Shown piece by piece: positions 23,449-35,225 of a stretch of DNA of 64,000 nt. The stretch lies in the NCBI RefSeq assembly GCF_010015445.1, contig NC_053114.1, positions 21,988,224 through 22,052,223 on the forward strand, in the 5' to 3' direction. The translations under genes were made by a program, and so were the position numbers. Source of the stretch: Perca fluviatilis. Taxonomy: Eukaryota; Chordata; Actinopteri; Perciformes; Percidae. The notes under the pieces were generated by a model. That model ran no database searches. It was not told the origin of the DNA and saw only the letters and a program-made list of their open reading frames with translations. The stretch's first letter is position 1; every line of letters begins with the position of its first letter.

Positions 23449-24692
23449 TAGGGATGTCCCGATCCAAGTTTTCTTGGCCCCTGATCCCAATCTGAGTCAT
23501 TTAATACAGAGGCCGATCTAGTACTTACTGTATATTTACCTAAATGTCAATTGGAAATATATCTGGCACCTTGAACTAACAGTTGTATCCTACTTAATCT
23601 GACACACCTTATTTTTTAATGAGCTTCTTGATCCAAATGCTGAAGGGCCTGGTTCTAAAATATTAAGCTTGAAAGCTTAAATTAATGATATAATGTGAAT
23701 GAAAGTTTAATTGCAGAATGTGACTGAAATTGTCACGATCAGCTGGAGAGAAGGCGGATCGGTCGGTTGGTGCATTGGGAGCTACTGAAAAACTCACAGT
23801 TGTACAGTGGTGTTACAGAGCGGAGGTTCTTGCCAAATAATCTTTGGGCCAGTAAAGACAATGACTGCACAGATCACTTTAACCAAACAACAGACAAGTT
23901 TATTTTCATGGTACTCACAGAATTAGTTAGTGACAACTGATATGACCCGCTTGGTGAAAGTGACGTTCAGCGCTGGCTAAAAATGATGAGCTGCTACCTG
24001 AATGTTTTGCACCTTGCTCTTTGCTAACAAGAAAGAGAGAGGAGAGATTTGTTAGCGTTTTGCTAGTCTATATCGACAATGTTCTACTTCCGGCATTGTC
24101 CGGTGCTGCCGGAAATTTCACCGGATGTCACTTTTTCTGGCCGGGTGCCCGTTAACTGCTCCTCAGATCTCTGCAGGGTAAATCAAGACAGCTAGCTAGA
24201 CTATCTGTCCAATCTGAGTTTCCACCAGAACAAGTTCCTTCCCGAGGCTATTTTGCAGCGGCACCGTGGCTCCGTCCGGCGCTTAGCACCACCCAAGACG
24301 ATTGTGATTGGTTTAAAGAAATACCAATAAACCAGAGCACGTATTTCTCTCATCCCGGAATGCTGTGTGGACTAGCCAGACCCTCCTCCGCAGCATTGTG
24401 GAGGAACGTCTGGCAATGCGAGACTAGCGTTTTGTCAACCTCAGTGTCTAATTATTCACATTCACGCTCTAATTTTCACTTGCATGTGCAGGAAATACTT
24501 GTACAGTAGGCTGATGTACAGTGAAGGAGAGCAGTGTTGCAACACTAGCAGGCTGATGTGAACAAAACACAGTAGAGTACAGTGAAGAAAGAATCGGAAT
24601 TTGATCTGCTTTATTTTAGCCGATACGAGCCATTAAAATATGCCTGGATTGGACCAGATAACGATCCGTAGGATTGGCTCGGACCATCTCCT
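23449..24692. mobile_element. hAT element, non-autonomous, interrupted by a second hAT
   Basis: Left end TAGGGATGTCCCGATCC; the reverse-complemented right end AGGAGATGGTCCGAGCC matches it at 12 of 17 positions. The flanks are GTAAGCTT (23441-23448) and GTAACCTT (24693-24700), an 8-bp duplication with one change. Removing the nested insertion leaves about 870 bp with no transposase frame. Internal phrases (GGCGGATCGGTCGGTTGGTG) are typical of this widespread fish hAT family. Confidence 0.8.
24063..24426. mobile_element. hAT-type MITE nested in the 23.4-kb hAT
   Basis: 364 bp from CTAGTCTATATCG to CAATGCGAGACTA, flanked on both sides by GCGTTTTG (24055-24062, 24427-24434). The interior (GTGGCTCCGTCCGGCGCTTA, GGACTAGCCAGACCCTCCTC) is a very common percomorph MITE. 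Being inside another element with intact duplications, it is the younger of the two. Confidence 0.85.
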
Positions 24693-24700
24693 GTAACCTT

Positions 24701-25789
24701 GCATCCGTAATTGTGAGACCAATGAATGATCAAGGCCTTATTTAATATAAATACATAATTGAAGAAAAGAAAATTGGAAATAACACTTCTGTATGTGATT
24801 AATGTAAATGCAGGCAAAATAAACTGGGATAGGATATACTTATCTAGATTCTTCATTCAAGCATCCAAAACGTATCACCTCTTTAACCTATGTTTAAAAA
24901 GCATACTGATAAACTACCAATTCAAATATTAGCAATCAAACTGTAGTTCCAGGGACATTCAGGTATTGTCCTCAACTGACTGCCAATCTGACAGATGGAT
25001 CATTTAACACTCAGCAGTAACAAACTTAAAAGAAACTATTTTTGATGGTTTTTAGCCAGATGAAACATCCACCTTTCTTATTCCAGCTATGTCCTTTCTG
25101 GTTCCGGTATACAGTTTTCAGTTTGTTTATCACACTTGATATCACATAAAGAGAAAAAAATTTAGCGGATTTCAGACATGCCAAGGACCACAGAAAATGT
25201 CCTGATTCAACATTCATTAGCATCTCTCTTTTCCTATTGAGGGAGATGCATTCCCTCTCCCGTCTGCACATTGACATTACTTGTGCAGAATCGTAGACGT
25301 CTGAGGGACAGAAAAGGCTCATAGATTTTTCTGGTACATAGGGTCACGGCTGCAACTCACTGATCTTTTTTTAAACAGCATGTATGACAAATGTATTTAC
25401 TGCCAAGGAAAATGTTTTTTTGATCATAACCAGACAATTTGATTCTATTCACTGAAGTTTTTTTTTTTTTTTTTTTTAAATAGAATTTTAAATTAAGTAA
25501 CTGACTAATAATGAGAACAGAGAATCAAAGACCAGACTAAGCACTGAATGTATAAGTGGCATGAAGGCACTGTAGCACCTTGATCTAATACTGTGCACCA
25601 TGACTTTAGTCTTACAGACAGGTTTGCATTCAAGCATATAGAACTGCAGTAACATTTTTTCTTTAGAAACCCACATTAGTGTTGTCTTGTTCAGTCAGTA
25701 TGGGAGTAAATTCATGTTGGGAGAAGTTGCACAAAGCACCAACACACTGAGCATTGCCAGAGCATCCCATTAGTCAGTCAGAAAAAGCA
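24701..25789. other. Intronic sequence, nothing recognised
   Basis: No exon or delimitable transposon. A poly-T tract lies at 25456-25477. Confidence 0.5.
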
Positions 25790-25797
25790 AATGGTCT

Positions 25798-26233
25798 TAG
25801 AGTTGTAACAATTCCAAATGTTGCTGTACAATTAATTATCTCAGAAATAATTGTGATTAAAAATATAATTGTCTCTTTCAGTCAAATTTAAAAAAAATAT
25901 TTATTTATTACTTTTTGAAACAAATTAAAGTTTAGAATGAATTCCAGGATACATATTTAGCAATATATCCCTGTTATGTGATTAAGATAATGTAATGACA
26001 CAGGTGCGCAGCCTATGAAGTAAAAAATGCCTAACAACTAACAATTTAAATAATAATAAAAAATATATAATCCAACCAATAATCACTTATATTATTACAA
26101 TTTGGCATATCTAAAAAATAATCAACAATTACCAGTCATACGCCTTAAGATCTTGCTTATGTTAGCTGTTAATGGCGGTTAAACAAAGATTATGTTAAAA
26201 AAATTGACAATTAGACAATTATGTGATAATTGT
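25798..26233. mobile_element. hAT-type MITE
   Basis: 436 bp. Left end TAGAGTTGTAACAATTCC; reverse-complemented right end TAGACCTGTAACAATTATC. Flanking octamers AATGGTCT and TATAGTCT agree at six of eight positions, consistent with an old 8-bp duplication. No coding sequence. Confidence 0.7.
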
Positions 26234-26241
26234 TACAGGTC

Positions 26242-27068
26242 TATATAGTCTATGTATGTAAGTGTGGAACAGCAGAAATGATGACTAGTTAGACAAACTT
26301 ATGATTATGTATCATAAGGTAGCTGGTATGAGCCAAGATAAAGATAAAAAGTACTGTACTGAAGAAGATGAGGACCATGTGTATGAAAAAATACATGCTC
26401 ACACAGTAACAGTCAGTAATTATTAATTTTTATATCATTCTGCATTTCCAAGTTTGACAGTGTGTCTTGATGGGGATACAAATTAAAATGTATTTCATTA
26501 TCTGCATGTCAAATAGATCAATTTAGCTTACCATCAAACTTTTTATGCCTCGAGACAAATGTCGTCCTCATATTATGGCTGCTCTCCTCGACCAAGTTCT
26601 CAAACTCCAGTTTGCTCTGCTGGTTGAGTTTGTCCTCCATCTCGGATGTGCAGCAAGTATATCCCTGAGGACAGACACGCAGGTGCTCACCTGAGGGACA
26701 GAGACATAGAGCACAGTTTTTTTACACACATCACTGCCACAGGATTCGTTTTTCAAAAAGGCACAAGAGTCTTTGATCAAAACTCTATTGTGATTTTTGG
26801 ACTCATCACCGAAAATATCAAAGATGGACAGACCGTAACAAATGGGGAAGGATATTTGTCGGTACTGTGTTATTATGTGAAAAAGAGAGAAACGTTGATA
26901 GAGCAGTGCATACACTTCATGTAGGATTTTCTTTATATCACAGCAACTGCAACTGAGCTCATGTACATCAGTACTACATCAATTGGAAGGCAGCGCATTC
27001 AGAAACTATTTGTTTCTAGAATTTTGACTCTGGCTAAACGCAGTAGTAGACACCACCAAAAATGATCT
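26242..27068. other. Intronic sequence, nothing recognised
   Basis: Frames of 92-115 codons at 26568-26924 on both strands have no recognisable domain and no splice context that I could support. Confidence 0.45.
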
Positions 27069-27623
27069 TTAAAACAGCATTATTAGTTTTTTTGGTCACT
27101 TAAGTTGGGGTCAGCACAACAAACTGTAAACACAACATTGACCTGTTATAACTTTATAAGCAAACATGTTAGCAAAAAATTGCTTATATGCACATTCGCC
27201 AAACACCATGCAACTACTAACTAAAATAAACTAAACTAAAATAAACTAAACATTAGCATCCATTTAGAGTCTTGTTTCTGGCCACCTGAAGAACGCAATC
27301 TCCTTTTAGCTCTGTTTTGGTCTCCACCAACTCCTGAGAGAAATACATGGCTCTTTAGCTGCTAAATGCTCTACTTTGTTTACCAGCTAGTTGCTAACTG
27401 TGTCCGTTTGCTGTTTGGGACTGAGCACGTAGTGTACAGTGGATTGATCAAATCCTGAAAAGAACTCTGCTAAAAATGCATATGAGAGCTGTGAGAGTAA
27501 ACCGCAAGACTCTAAAACGCCATGTAGCGTAGAGCTGAGGGGAACTGACCCCTTTCACACTACATGCATCACACTCATTTGATACAATGTTAACATAAAA
27601 AATATTGATTAGTGCAGCTTTAA
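27069..27623. mobile_element. TTAA-flanked MITE
   Basis: Begins TTAAAACAGCATTATTAG (27069) and ends GATTAGTGCAGCTTTAA (27623). The termini are imperfect inverted repeats (TTAAA-x-C-x-GCA pattern) and each carries TTAA. Internal phrases (AGAACGCAATCTCCTTTTAG, CTGAGCACGTAGTGTACAGT) belong to an abundant fish MITE. A (TAAAC)-rich simple stretch lies at 27215-27250. Confidence 0.7.
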
Positions 27624-27828
27624 GCAGGAATATTATAATTTCAGAATCACAGCTTATGTACTCCAGTGCTCCCTGGAATAATAAAAACAATCTCAGTGTA
27701 AAAAAATTGTTTACTCAGAATTTAAGAAAATGTGTGATGTTAATGTTATTTGCTGAGGTTGTGAGATCGCCACCATTAAGACTTCAGATGCCACCCCGAG
27801 TCAATAAACAAACAATCTCAATTCAATT

Positions 27829-28400
27829 TCAATTCAATTTATTTATAGTATCAAATCATAACAGAGTTATCTCAAGACACTTTACAGATAGAGTAGGTCT
27901 AGACCACACTCTATAAATTCCAAAACCCCAACAATTACAGTAATTCCCTCAAGAGTAAGCATTAGCAGTGGCTATTGCGACAGTGGCAAGGAAAAACTCC
28001 CTTTTAGGAAGAAACCTCGGCAGACCCAGACTCTTGGTAGGCGGTGTCTGACGGGGACGGTTGGGGGTGTGATGAACAGTGGCAAATAATAGTCACATTA
28101 AAGATAATGGAACAGTGACTTCGAAGGTCATCGTGGAAGTTCATGTCATAGCAGGGCACATCGTGTCATACTGAGTAGTGCAGTCTCCTATATCGGATCC
28201 TGACTACTCTGTGCATATGAACATCACAGCAGGGCGTTGCGGGATGTAACGTGGCGCTGCAGAGCATGGGTGGATGCGGCGGACGCAGCAGGACGCAGCA
28301 GAACGCAGCAGGACGCGGCCGGGAATTGCAGAGCTATACTCTGCGATTCTCTGCAATTCCCGAGAAACATAAAGAAACATAAAGACTCCGGGGAGTAAAC
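27829..28400 (-). other. L2 3' UTR with stem-loops
   Basis: Contains an exact 13-bp inverted repeat, GGGAATTGCAGAG (28321-28333) with CTCTGCAATTCCC (28349-28361) and a 15-nt loop. A second stem-loop pairs GGGGAGT (28390-28396) with ACTCCCC (28399-28405). Just beside the first lies a short tandem array of about ten bases per unit (GGACGCAGCA, about 28280-28318). Some LINEs need 3' stem-loops for template recognition; whether these serve that purpose is inference. Confidence 0.6.
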
Positions 28401-28589
28401 TCCCCAGAGCTAGGTTAGTAACAAGCATTTCTGGGACAGGATGCATACAAAAGGAAACAAGTAGAGATGAGAGAGCAGCTTAGTGTGTCATAGGAAGGAA
28501 GGAACTTCAGTTCAGCAGTCTAGAATTATAATGGCATAACTAAGAGAGGCAGGTTAAAGAGAGGTGCCTGGTCGGGCTAGAACTCTCCC

Positions 28590-30432
28590 CAGCTGGTTCC
28601 ACAGGAGCGGAGCCTGATAGCTGAAGGCTCTGGCCCCAGTCTACTTTTAGAGACTCTAGGAACCACAAGTAGCTCTGCATTCTGGGAGCGTAGTGCTCTA
28701 CTAGGACAATAAGGTACTAAGTTGACCATTTAGAGCTTTGTAGGTCAGGAGGAGGATTTTAAATTTGATCCTAGATTTCACAGGAAGCCAATGCAGAGAA
28801 GCCAATACAGGAGAAATATGATCTCTTCTCTTAGTTCTCGTCAGAACACGTGCTGCAGCATTCTGGATCAGCTGGAGAGTCTTAAGGGACTTATTTGAGC
28901 AACCTGATAGTAAGGAATTACAGTAGTCTAGCCTGGAAGTAACGAATGCATGGACTAATTTTTCAGCATCGTTTTGAGACAGGATATTCCTAATTTTGGC
29001 AATGTTACGAAGATGGAAAAAGGCTGTTCTTGAGGCTTTGTTTTAAGTGGGCATTGAAGGATATATCCTGATCGAAAATAACTCCTAAATTTCTGACAGT
29101 AGTGCTGGAGGCCAGGGCAATACCATTCAGAGTAGCTATATCTTTAGATAATGAAGTTCGGAGGTGCGTTGTTCCCATCACAATAACTTCTTTTAATACA
29201 CGCTTGAAGTTTAGCTAACTGACCACTTTCGTCTGGCTTAATTGACAGACATAATTGGGTGTTGTCTGCGTAACAGTGAAAGTTAATTGAGTGTTTCCTA
29301 ATAATATTACCTAGAGAAGCATATATAAGGAAAATAAAATTGGTCCAAGCACTGAGCCTTGAAGAACGCCATGGCTAACTTTAGCGTCCTTGGAGGGTTT
29401 GTCGTTAATGTTAACAAATTGGGATCGCTCAGAGAAATAGGACTTAAACCAGCTTAGTGCAATTCCTTTAATGCCAACTAAGTGTTCCAGTCTCTGTAAC
29501 AAGATGGTATGGTCAATAGTGTCAAATGCAGCACTAAGATCTAGTAAAACAAGAATGGAGACAAGTCCTTTGTCTGCAGCAGTTAGAAGGTCGTTAGTAA
29601 TTTTCACCAGTGCCATCTCTGTGCTATGATTCTATCTAAATCCTGATTGAAAGTCATCAAATAAACTATTGCTATGTAGAAAATCACATAACTGATTAGC
29701 AACTACCTTCTCAAGGATCTTGGATAGAAAGGGAAGGTTAGATATAGGTCTATAGTTTGCTAAGACCTCAAGATCGAGGGTGGGTTTTTTCAGAAGAGGT
29801 TTTATCACAGCTATTTTAAATGACTGCGGTACATAACCTGTTAATAAGGACATATTGATCATATCTAGTAATGAAGTGTTAACCACGGGTAACGTTTCTT
29901 TGAGTAGTCTCGTTGGGATGGGGTCTAAGAGACAGGTAGATGGCTTAGCTGAGGATATCTTTAACATTAATTGTTGAAGGTCTATAGGATAAAAGCAGTC
30001 TAAGTATATGTCGGGAATAGTCGTTCTTTCCAGCGTTCCTGCGTTTAAAGATGAGACGTTAGAAGTTGAGGGCAAAAGGTGATAGATTTTATCTCTAATT
30101 GTTATAATTTTATCATTAAAGAAGCTCATGAAGTCATCACTACTCAGAGCTAGAGGAATAGATGGCTCAGTAGAGCTGTGACTATCTGTCAGCCTGGCTA
30201 CAGTGCTGAAAAGAAACCTTGGGTTGTTCTTATTTTCTTCTATTAGTGATGAGTAATAGTCTGATCTGGCCTTTCTTAGGGCCTTCCTATAGGTTTTGAG
30301 ACTTTCTTGCCAATCCAAACAAGATTCTTCCACTTTGGTGGAACGCCATTTACTTTGGAGGTTTCGCGAGATTTGTTTTAATTTGCGAGTTTGGGAGTTA
30401 TACCAAGGTGCTAGTTTCCTTTGCTTAATCAT
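28590..30432 (-). pseudogene. L2 ORF2, reverse-transcriptase part, broken
   Basis: Reverse transcriptase copies the LINE RNA into the nicked chromosome. Visible in order on minus: APWYNSQTRKLK; ANYRPISNLPFLSKILEK; DDFQSGFR, then an in-frame TAG (29632-29634); then STEMALVK; motif A LLDLSAAFDTIDHTILL; motif B GVLQGSVLGPILFSLYM; then a one-base frame change near 29311-29318; and motif C, which reads YADN (29261-29272) instead of YADD. The C-terminal part continues in broken frames (AFFHLRNIAKIRNILSQ near 29000; AFSYQAPLLWNQLG near 28600). Loss of the second catalytic Asp alone should abolish activity. Confidence 0.9.
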
Positions 30433-31477
30433 CTTCTTTTTGAGGGGAGCAACGGAGTCTAAAATTCGATCCGTAGGCAGGATTACGTGCGCACCGCTCT
30501 ACAAATGTATCAATTTGAGAGGGACTGAGGTTAACATAAAGGTCCTCTGTTATGTTAAGGCATGACAAAGAGTCAAATGCTGTTGGAATATCTTCCTTAA
30601 ATTTAGCTATAGCACTGTCAGATAGGCATCTAGTGTAGAAGTTTTTATCTAATTTAGTATAGTCAGGTAGTAAGAATTTGAAAGTAATTAAAGAATGATC
30701 TGATAATACTGAATTCAGCGGAAATATTAGTAAATCCTCAATTTCAATACCATATGCCAGCACAAGGTCGAGGGTGTGATTAAAACAGTGCGTCGCCTTG
30801 TGCACACTCTGACTGAAACCGATTGAATCTAATAATGAGTTGAAAGCAGTACTAAGGCTATCATTGTCAATGTCCACATGGATATTTAAATCACCTACAA
30901 TAAGTACTTTGTCTGATTTAAGGACTAAACATGATAAAAACTCTGAGAATTCAGATAAAAATTCAGAATACGGACCTGGAGCCCTGTAAATAACAACGAA
31001 TATAATTGGCTGTAATGTTTTCCATTTTGGATTTTGAAGATTAAGAACAAGACTCTCAAACGAGTTATAATTTAGTTTAGGTTTAGGATTAATTAACAGG
31101 CTTGAATCAAAGATGGCTGCAACTCCCCCTCCTCGGCCTGAGCCTCTAGGAATTTGAGTATTAATATGACTGGGAGTGGCTTCATTTAGACTGACATATT
31201 CTTCATGGCCCAGCCAGGTTTCAGTAAGACAAAATAAATCAATTTTATTATCTGATATCAAATTGTTTACCAATACTGCTTTAGAAGACAGAGATCTAAT
31301 ATTTAATAGTCCACATCTAATTTTCCTATTTTGTTCTATCGTTGCAGTCGTTTTAATTCTAATTAGGTTGTTAAGTATAGCGCATCTTTTGTTTACCTTT
31401 GATTTAACCGATCTGAGCCAGGGGAAAGACACCGTGCTTATTAGACTATGAGTGGGCGACTGCTCCAACGGAAGCAC
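30425..31477 (-). pseudogene. L2 ORF2, APE-type endonuclease part
   Basis: An open frame of 350 codons; its first codon here is GTG, so the true start of ORF2 is not fixed. It shows the apurinic-endonuclease signature set: [21 protein letters not shown] (catalytic Glu), VGDLNIHVD (Asp/Asn pair) and LSDHSLITF (catalytic Asp-His). The endonuclease nicks target DNA to prime reverse transcription. The frame is lost close to 30480, after which the downstream frame ([12 protein letters not shown]) runs into the reverse-transcriptase segment, a one-base shift. The endonuclease residues themselves look intact. Confidence 0.9.
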
Positions 31478-31583
31478 AGAGGGGCGCGTAGCACTGCACC
31501 TCTGATTACTAATATCAAACTTGGGTTGTCCTAGTTTATGACCGATAATAGATTTTTGATATGAGAGCGGCTCCGTCCCAGGT

Positions 31584-32255
31584 GGGATGAATGCCGTCTC
31601 TGCTAATCAGACCAGGCTTTCCCCAAAGCCCTCCAGTTATTCACATAGCCCACATCATTAGCTGGGCACCACCCCGACAACCAGCGGTGGAAGGATGACG
31701 TAGCCTACGGCTGTACATTTCATCACTGGTCAGGTTTGGAAGGGGTCCAGAGAACACTACTGAGTCCGACATTGTCTTTGCGTATGCACAATGTGACTCA
31801 ACATTAATTTTAGTGATCTCCGATTTACCACCATTACCACCTACGTGAAGTATGATCTTACTGTATTTACGGTTCTTTTTAGCCAGCAGCTTTAGATGGG
31901 ATATATCGCCCGCTCTAGCCCCGGGGACACATATGACCGCAGCCGCTGGGGCCGCCGGCTTCACATGTCGCAGCATAGAGCTCCCAATAACCAGAATTGG
32001 CTTCTCAACGGGTGTATCACTGAGTAGGGAGAAACTGTTAGAGAGGCGAAGATGCTCCGGTTTAGAGCAACCGTCATCATGTGCACTCCCTGGTTTAGAT
32101 CTAACGCTACGCTTCCCTCGGACCGTCACCCACTCGCCCGGCTGCTCAGGGTCTGCCGGGGGACTGCTAGCAGAAGCTACAGAAGCTACAGTATGTTGGC
32201 CCGCATCAACTACGTGGCGCTGGCTAGCTACGGAAGCATATGATTCTGATTCCAT
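31584..32255 (-). pseudogene. L2 ORF1 with SGNH-esterase-like domain, broken
   Basis: The open frame begins after a TAA just above 32303; its first ATG is at 32255 (MESESYASV). A low-complexity N-terminal part is followed by an SGNH/GDSL-like fold: block I ILVIGSSMLRHV, block II VPGARAGDI, block III HVGGN, then VVFSGPLPN. The frame stops at 31641. The catalytic D-x-x-H motif (DGIHP, 31584-31598) is still encoded downstream in the same frame, implying two compensating indels between. Block III reads GGNG where a GGND-like motif is usual. Such esterase-like ORF1 proteins are known in the CR1/L2 group; their role in retrotransposition is not settled. Confidence 0.8.
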
Positions 32256-32330
32256 GATGCGGAGCCGTGCCTCAACAGCAACAGCATCTCTTTTGGGGAA
32301 CAATGGTTACTTCGGACAGACTTCACCAAG

Positions 32331-34222
32331 CTTACTTATTTATTTATTTACAAGAGAAAAGTAGTTCTCAATGAAAAGTGCCCATTGCGAGCTCGATGGA
32401 TTATCTCCACTAACTAGGACACCATTTCTGAAAAGGCAGCTGCTACGGTTCCCCCTCTTTCTTTTCACACTGAAAACTAATTTTCATCTATTGTACTGGG
32501 ATAGTGCCAGAATGATCAGAAGTGGATATCTCAAAACCTCACCAAATCCAATATTATTAGCATGGCCAGGTACCACTAGGGGTGAGTGGTGAAATACTTG
32601 TTATACAGATATATATTTTCTTTAAGAATGTGAAAAATGCTAAGTGTGTTATCTTAATACGGTGAGGTTTTAAAGAGCGTTAAACTCTTGACTCTTTGTA
32701 CATAATGTGGTGTTGATTATCAATTCAAAATGTGTAAAATAATCGGTGTTTGTGTGTTCGGAGACACAAATCATCCAAGGTGAGTTAAGTGTTTAAAAAT
32801 TCCTTTGAATGTGTTTTAGTGGTAGCACACAAGGACAATTTAAACTATTGGACTTACAGTATAGAAGAATTAAACCTCTATTAATAAACCAAAAATGTGA
32901 AAATCTGTGTAATATCAGTGTCATCTTGAGCAAAGATCAGCCTGTATGATTCAGGAACAGCACTGGATCTGAGGGAGGGTATTAAATAATTTGGAGAGTT
33001 CACCAGAGTACAGTAGATAGTTAGAAAAGTGAGAACATGTGAAACAATACTCCTTTGGCTTCAATACTTCTTTGGCTTCAACTTTGGCTTCAACTTTTCT
33101 TGCTAGAAAAACAACAATCATCATTTAAATTACCTCACACATCTGAAAACCCTCTTATTAAAACAGACTCTCACATCTGCGGATTAGTCTCTGTGTGTAA
33201 AGAGTGTAAGTGTGTCAAAGAGCATGGATTACATGAAGAATGAGGGAAAAAATAGTCTGAAGTCTGATGATATGAAACGTTCAGCTCTACAGCTATAATG
33301 CACAGCACTATCAGACAGAAACCTAGCTTCACACATCATGCATTTAACACAATCTCTTTCTCAGAGCATGGTGATGGCAGCGTCACCAGGCAGGTGTGCT
33401 CTTCAGTATCAGGGAAAGACGTGAGATAAGAAAGAATGATGATTTGAGCCAGATAACAAGAGATTTCTGAAGCAGACATTGTGAGAGTGCTAAAGAACCT
33501 TTGGCTGAGACAACTGCTACTCCAAACAACAGGATGGTTTTAGGACAAGAGTACAAATGTCCATGAGTGACCCAATCCACGTAAAGACTTAAAACAGAAA
33601 ATCTGGTGTATGCAATGACTTGCACTGAGCAACCTCACAGACAATACTCACCCAACTTCAACAAGCTTGACCTAAATCTACAAGGATGCATGTGATAAAA
33701 TGCCTAAATACATAGGTACCACATTTATACACAGTGTACAAAAAGACTTTTGGAATTGGAATTGCTTTGGATGAAAGCGCTTTATCAATGCAGTCTATTC
33801 ATCATTTTAATACGGGCTTGTTTGGATGAGTGGGCGCCTTTTGAACAGGCACTGCACTAGTACAACCAAATGCAACAGAAATTGCACAACCAACTGACAA
33901 TTATCAACTGCCAGTTATAAGAAAATGAAAGTAAGTAAGCTTCCAACATGAATCCCAGTCAGAGAACCCTGTTGCCAAAAATATGCCCATTTACAAACCA
34001 ATACATAAACGGTTTTTCTCCTGAAGTACTTTCCATTACAGTGTCTATTTTGTTGTTATTTCTGACAAAAAGCACTTCAATGTAAAGTTGCATCTATGAG
34101 ATCATCACTTAGCAGCAGGAGATTATGAGATGGACTTGATGGCTCTGTCATGGATACTTGTCAGTCAGAAGATAAGACCCATAAAAAACAAAAGAAATAC
34201 AACAAAAGATTGAGATTGTGGT
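32331..34222. other. Intronic sequence, little recognised
   Basis: No coding exon seen. The only repeat-like piece is at 33736-33800. Confidence 0.5.
33736..33800. repeat. Small dispersed-repeat fragment
   Basis: The phrase GATGAAAGCGCTTTATCAAT, then GCAGTC resembles a frequently seen fish repeat tail. Too short to classify. Confidence 0.35.
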
Positions 34223-35225
34223 CAGAGGTGTCAAAAGTATTAACATTCATTACTCAAGTAGAAGTATAGATACTAGGGTTTGAAAAGACTTCTGTAGAAG
34301 TTGAAGTATCAACTCAAGCTTTTTACTCAAGTAAAAGTGTAAAAGTACTGGTTTAAAAACTACATAAAGTATAAAAGTAAAAGTAATGTAAGGCGAAAAA
34401 AATGCCATCTGAAAAGTTTTGCACGGTCTTTCGCTGTACGTTTTGTTGGTAAATGTGAGATGTTCGAGTCACACACGTCTCGTCTTCATAACAGAAACAA
34501 GGAAATTAATTTCACCCGTTCTCACCATAGACCGTATATAAGAAGGTTCTCACTCCCGCTTGGTCAGTGGCTGCATGTGGAGATGCTGAGATTGTCGCGA
34601 GTAATGAAAACGCGTCTGAGTGAAATACGGACACACTTTTACACCGTTTAGCTGTCAGCATTTTAACCGTGTTTACTCCAGCTGCTAGCTAATGGTAGGC
34701 TAACATTAGCTGCTGTCAACTAGCGTCCCGTGCGGCAATGTTTTAGTTCCCTCTAACGTCCGTTTTCGGAGCATCAGAGAGAAGCGCAGTCATTTAAGTG
34801 GCACCTAAATAAGGCATGGAAATCCGCGTTGCTATTCGGTCCGGTAGATAACAGTCGTTAAGGCACCGATGCCGTATTAGCATCGGGTCTGCAGGTGCGA
34901 TGGATCGCGTACAAACCAATAGTGTGTCGGAATGGTATATCTTTATACTTCTCATCCAACCACAATCAAATTCACTCTCTCCGGATGGCGCGATTTATCT
35001 GGATAGGTTTTTTTTTGTGTGTGTTTTTTTGAACAATGACAAGCCGGAATGAAAACAAGCCAAACTGAAATAGGAGTAAGGAGGCTATTTTTTAAATATA
35101 AGGAGTAGAAAGTACAGATAATTGCGTGAAAATGTAGAAGTAAAAGTATGCTGTAAAATAATTACTCCAGTAAAGTATAGATACCCAAGATTTCTACTTA
35201 AGTAAGGTAACGACGTATTAAAGTA
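34223..35225. mobile_element. hAT-like element with one clear terminus
   Basis: Left end CAGAGGTGTCAAAAGTATT followed by subterminal motifs (ACTCAAGTAGAAGTATAGAT, GTAAAAGTA). The same motifs reappear inverted at 35115-35210 (AGTAAAGTATAGATACCCAA, TTCTACTTAAGTAA). The right terminal inverted repeat that should mirror CAGAGGTGTC is missing, so no target duplication can be shown. The interior is less AT-rich and has no transposase frame. Confidence 0.65.

Larger units (their letters stand above)
27823..32330 (-). mobile_element. L2-type LINE, nearly full length, inactive
   Basis: Read on the minus strand: an ORF1 with an SGNH-esterase-like domain, an ORF2 with APE-type endonuclease then reverse transcriptase, a 3' UTR and a short terminal tail of AATTG-type repeats (27823-27845). 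This order is that of fish L2/CR1-group non-LTR retrotransposons, which copy their RNA at a nicked target. The copy is dead: I see frameshifts in ORF1 and ORF2, one in-frame stop and a changed catalytic Asp. It has the same orientation as gpc6. The 5' limit near 32330 is approximate and the element is probably slightly 5'-truncated. Confidence 0.88.
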
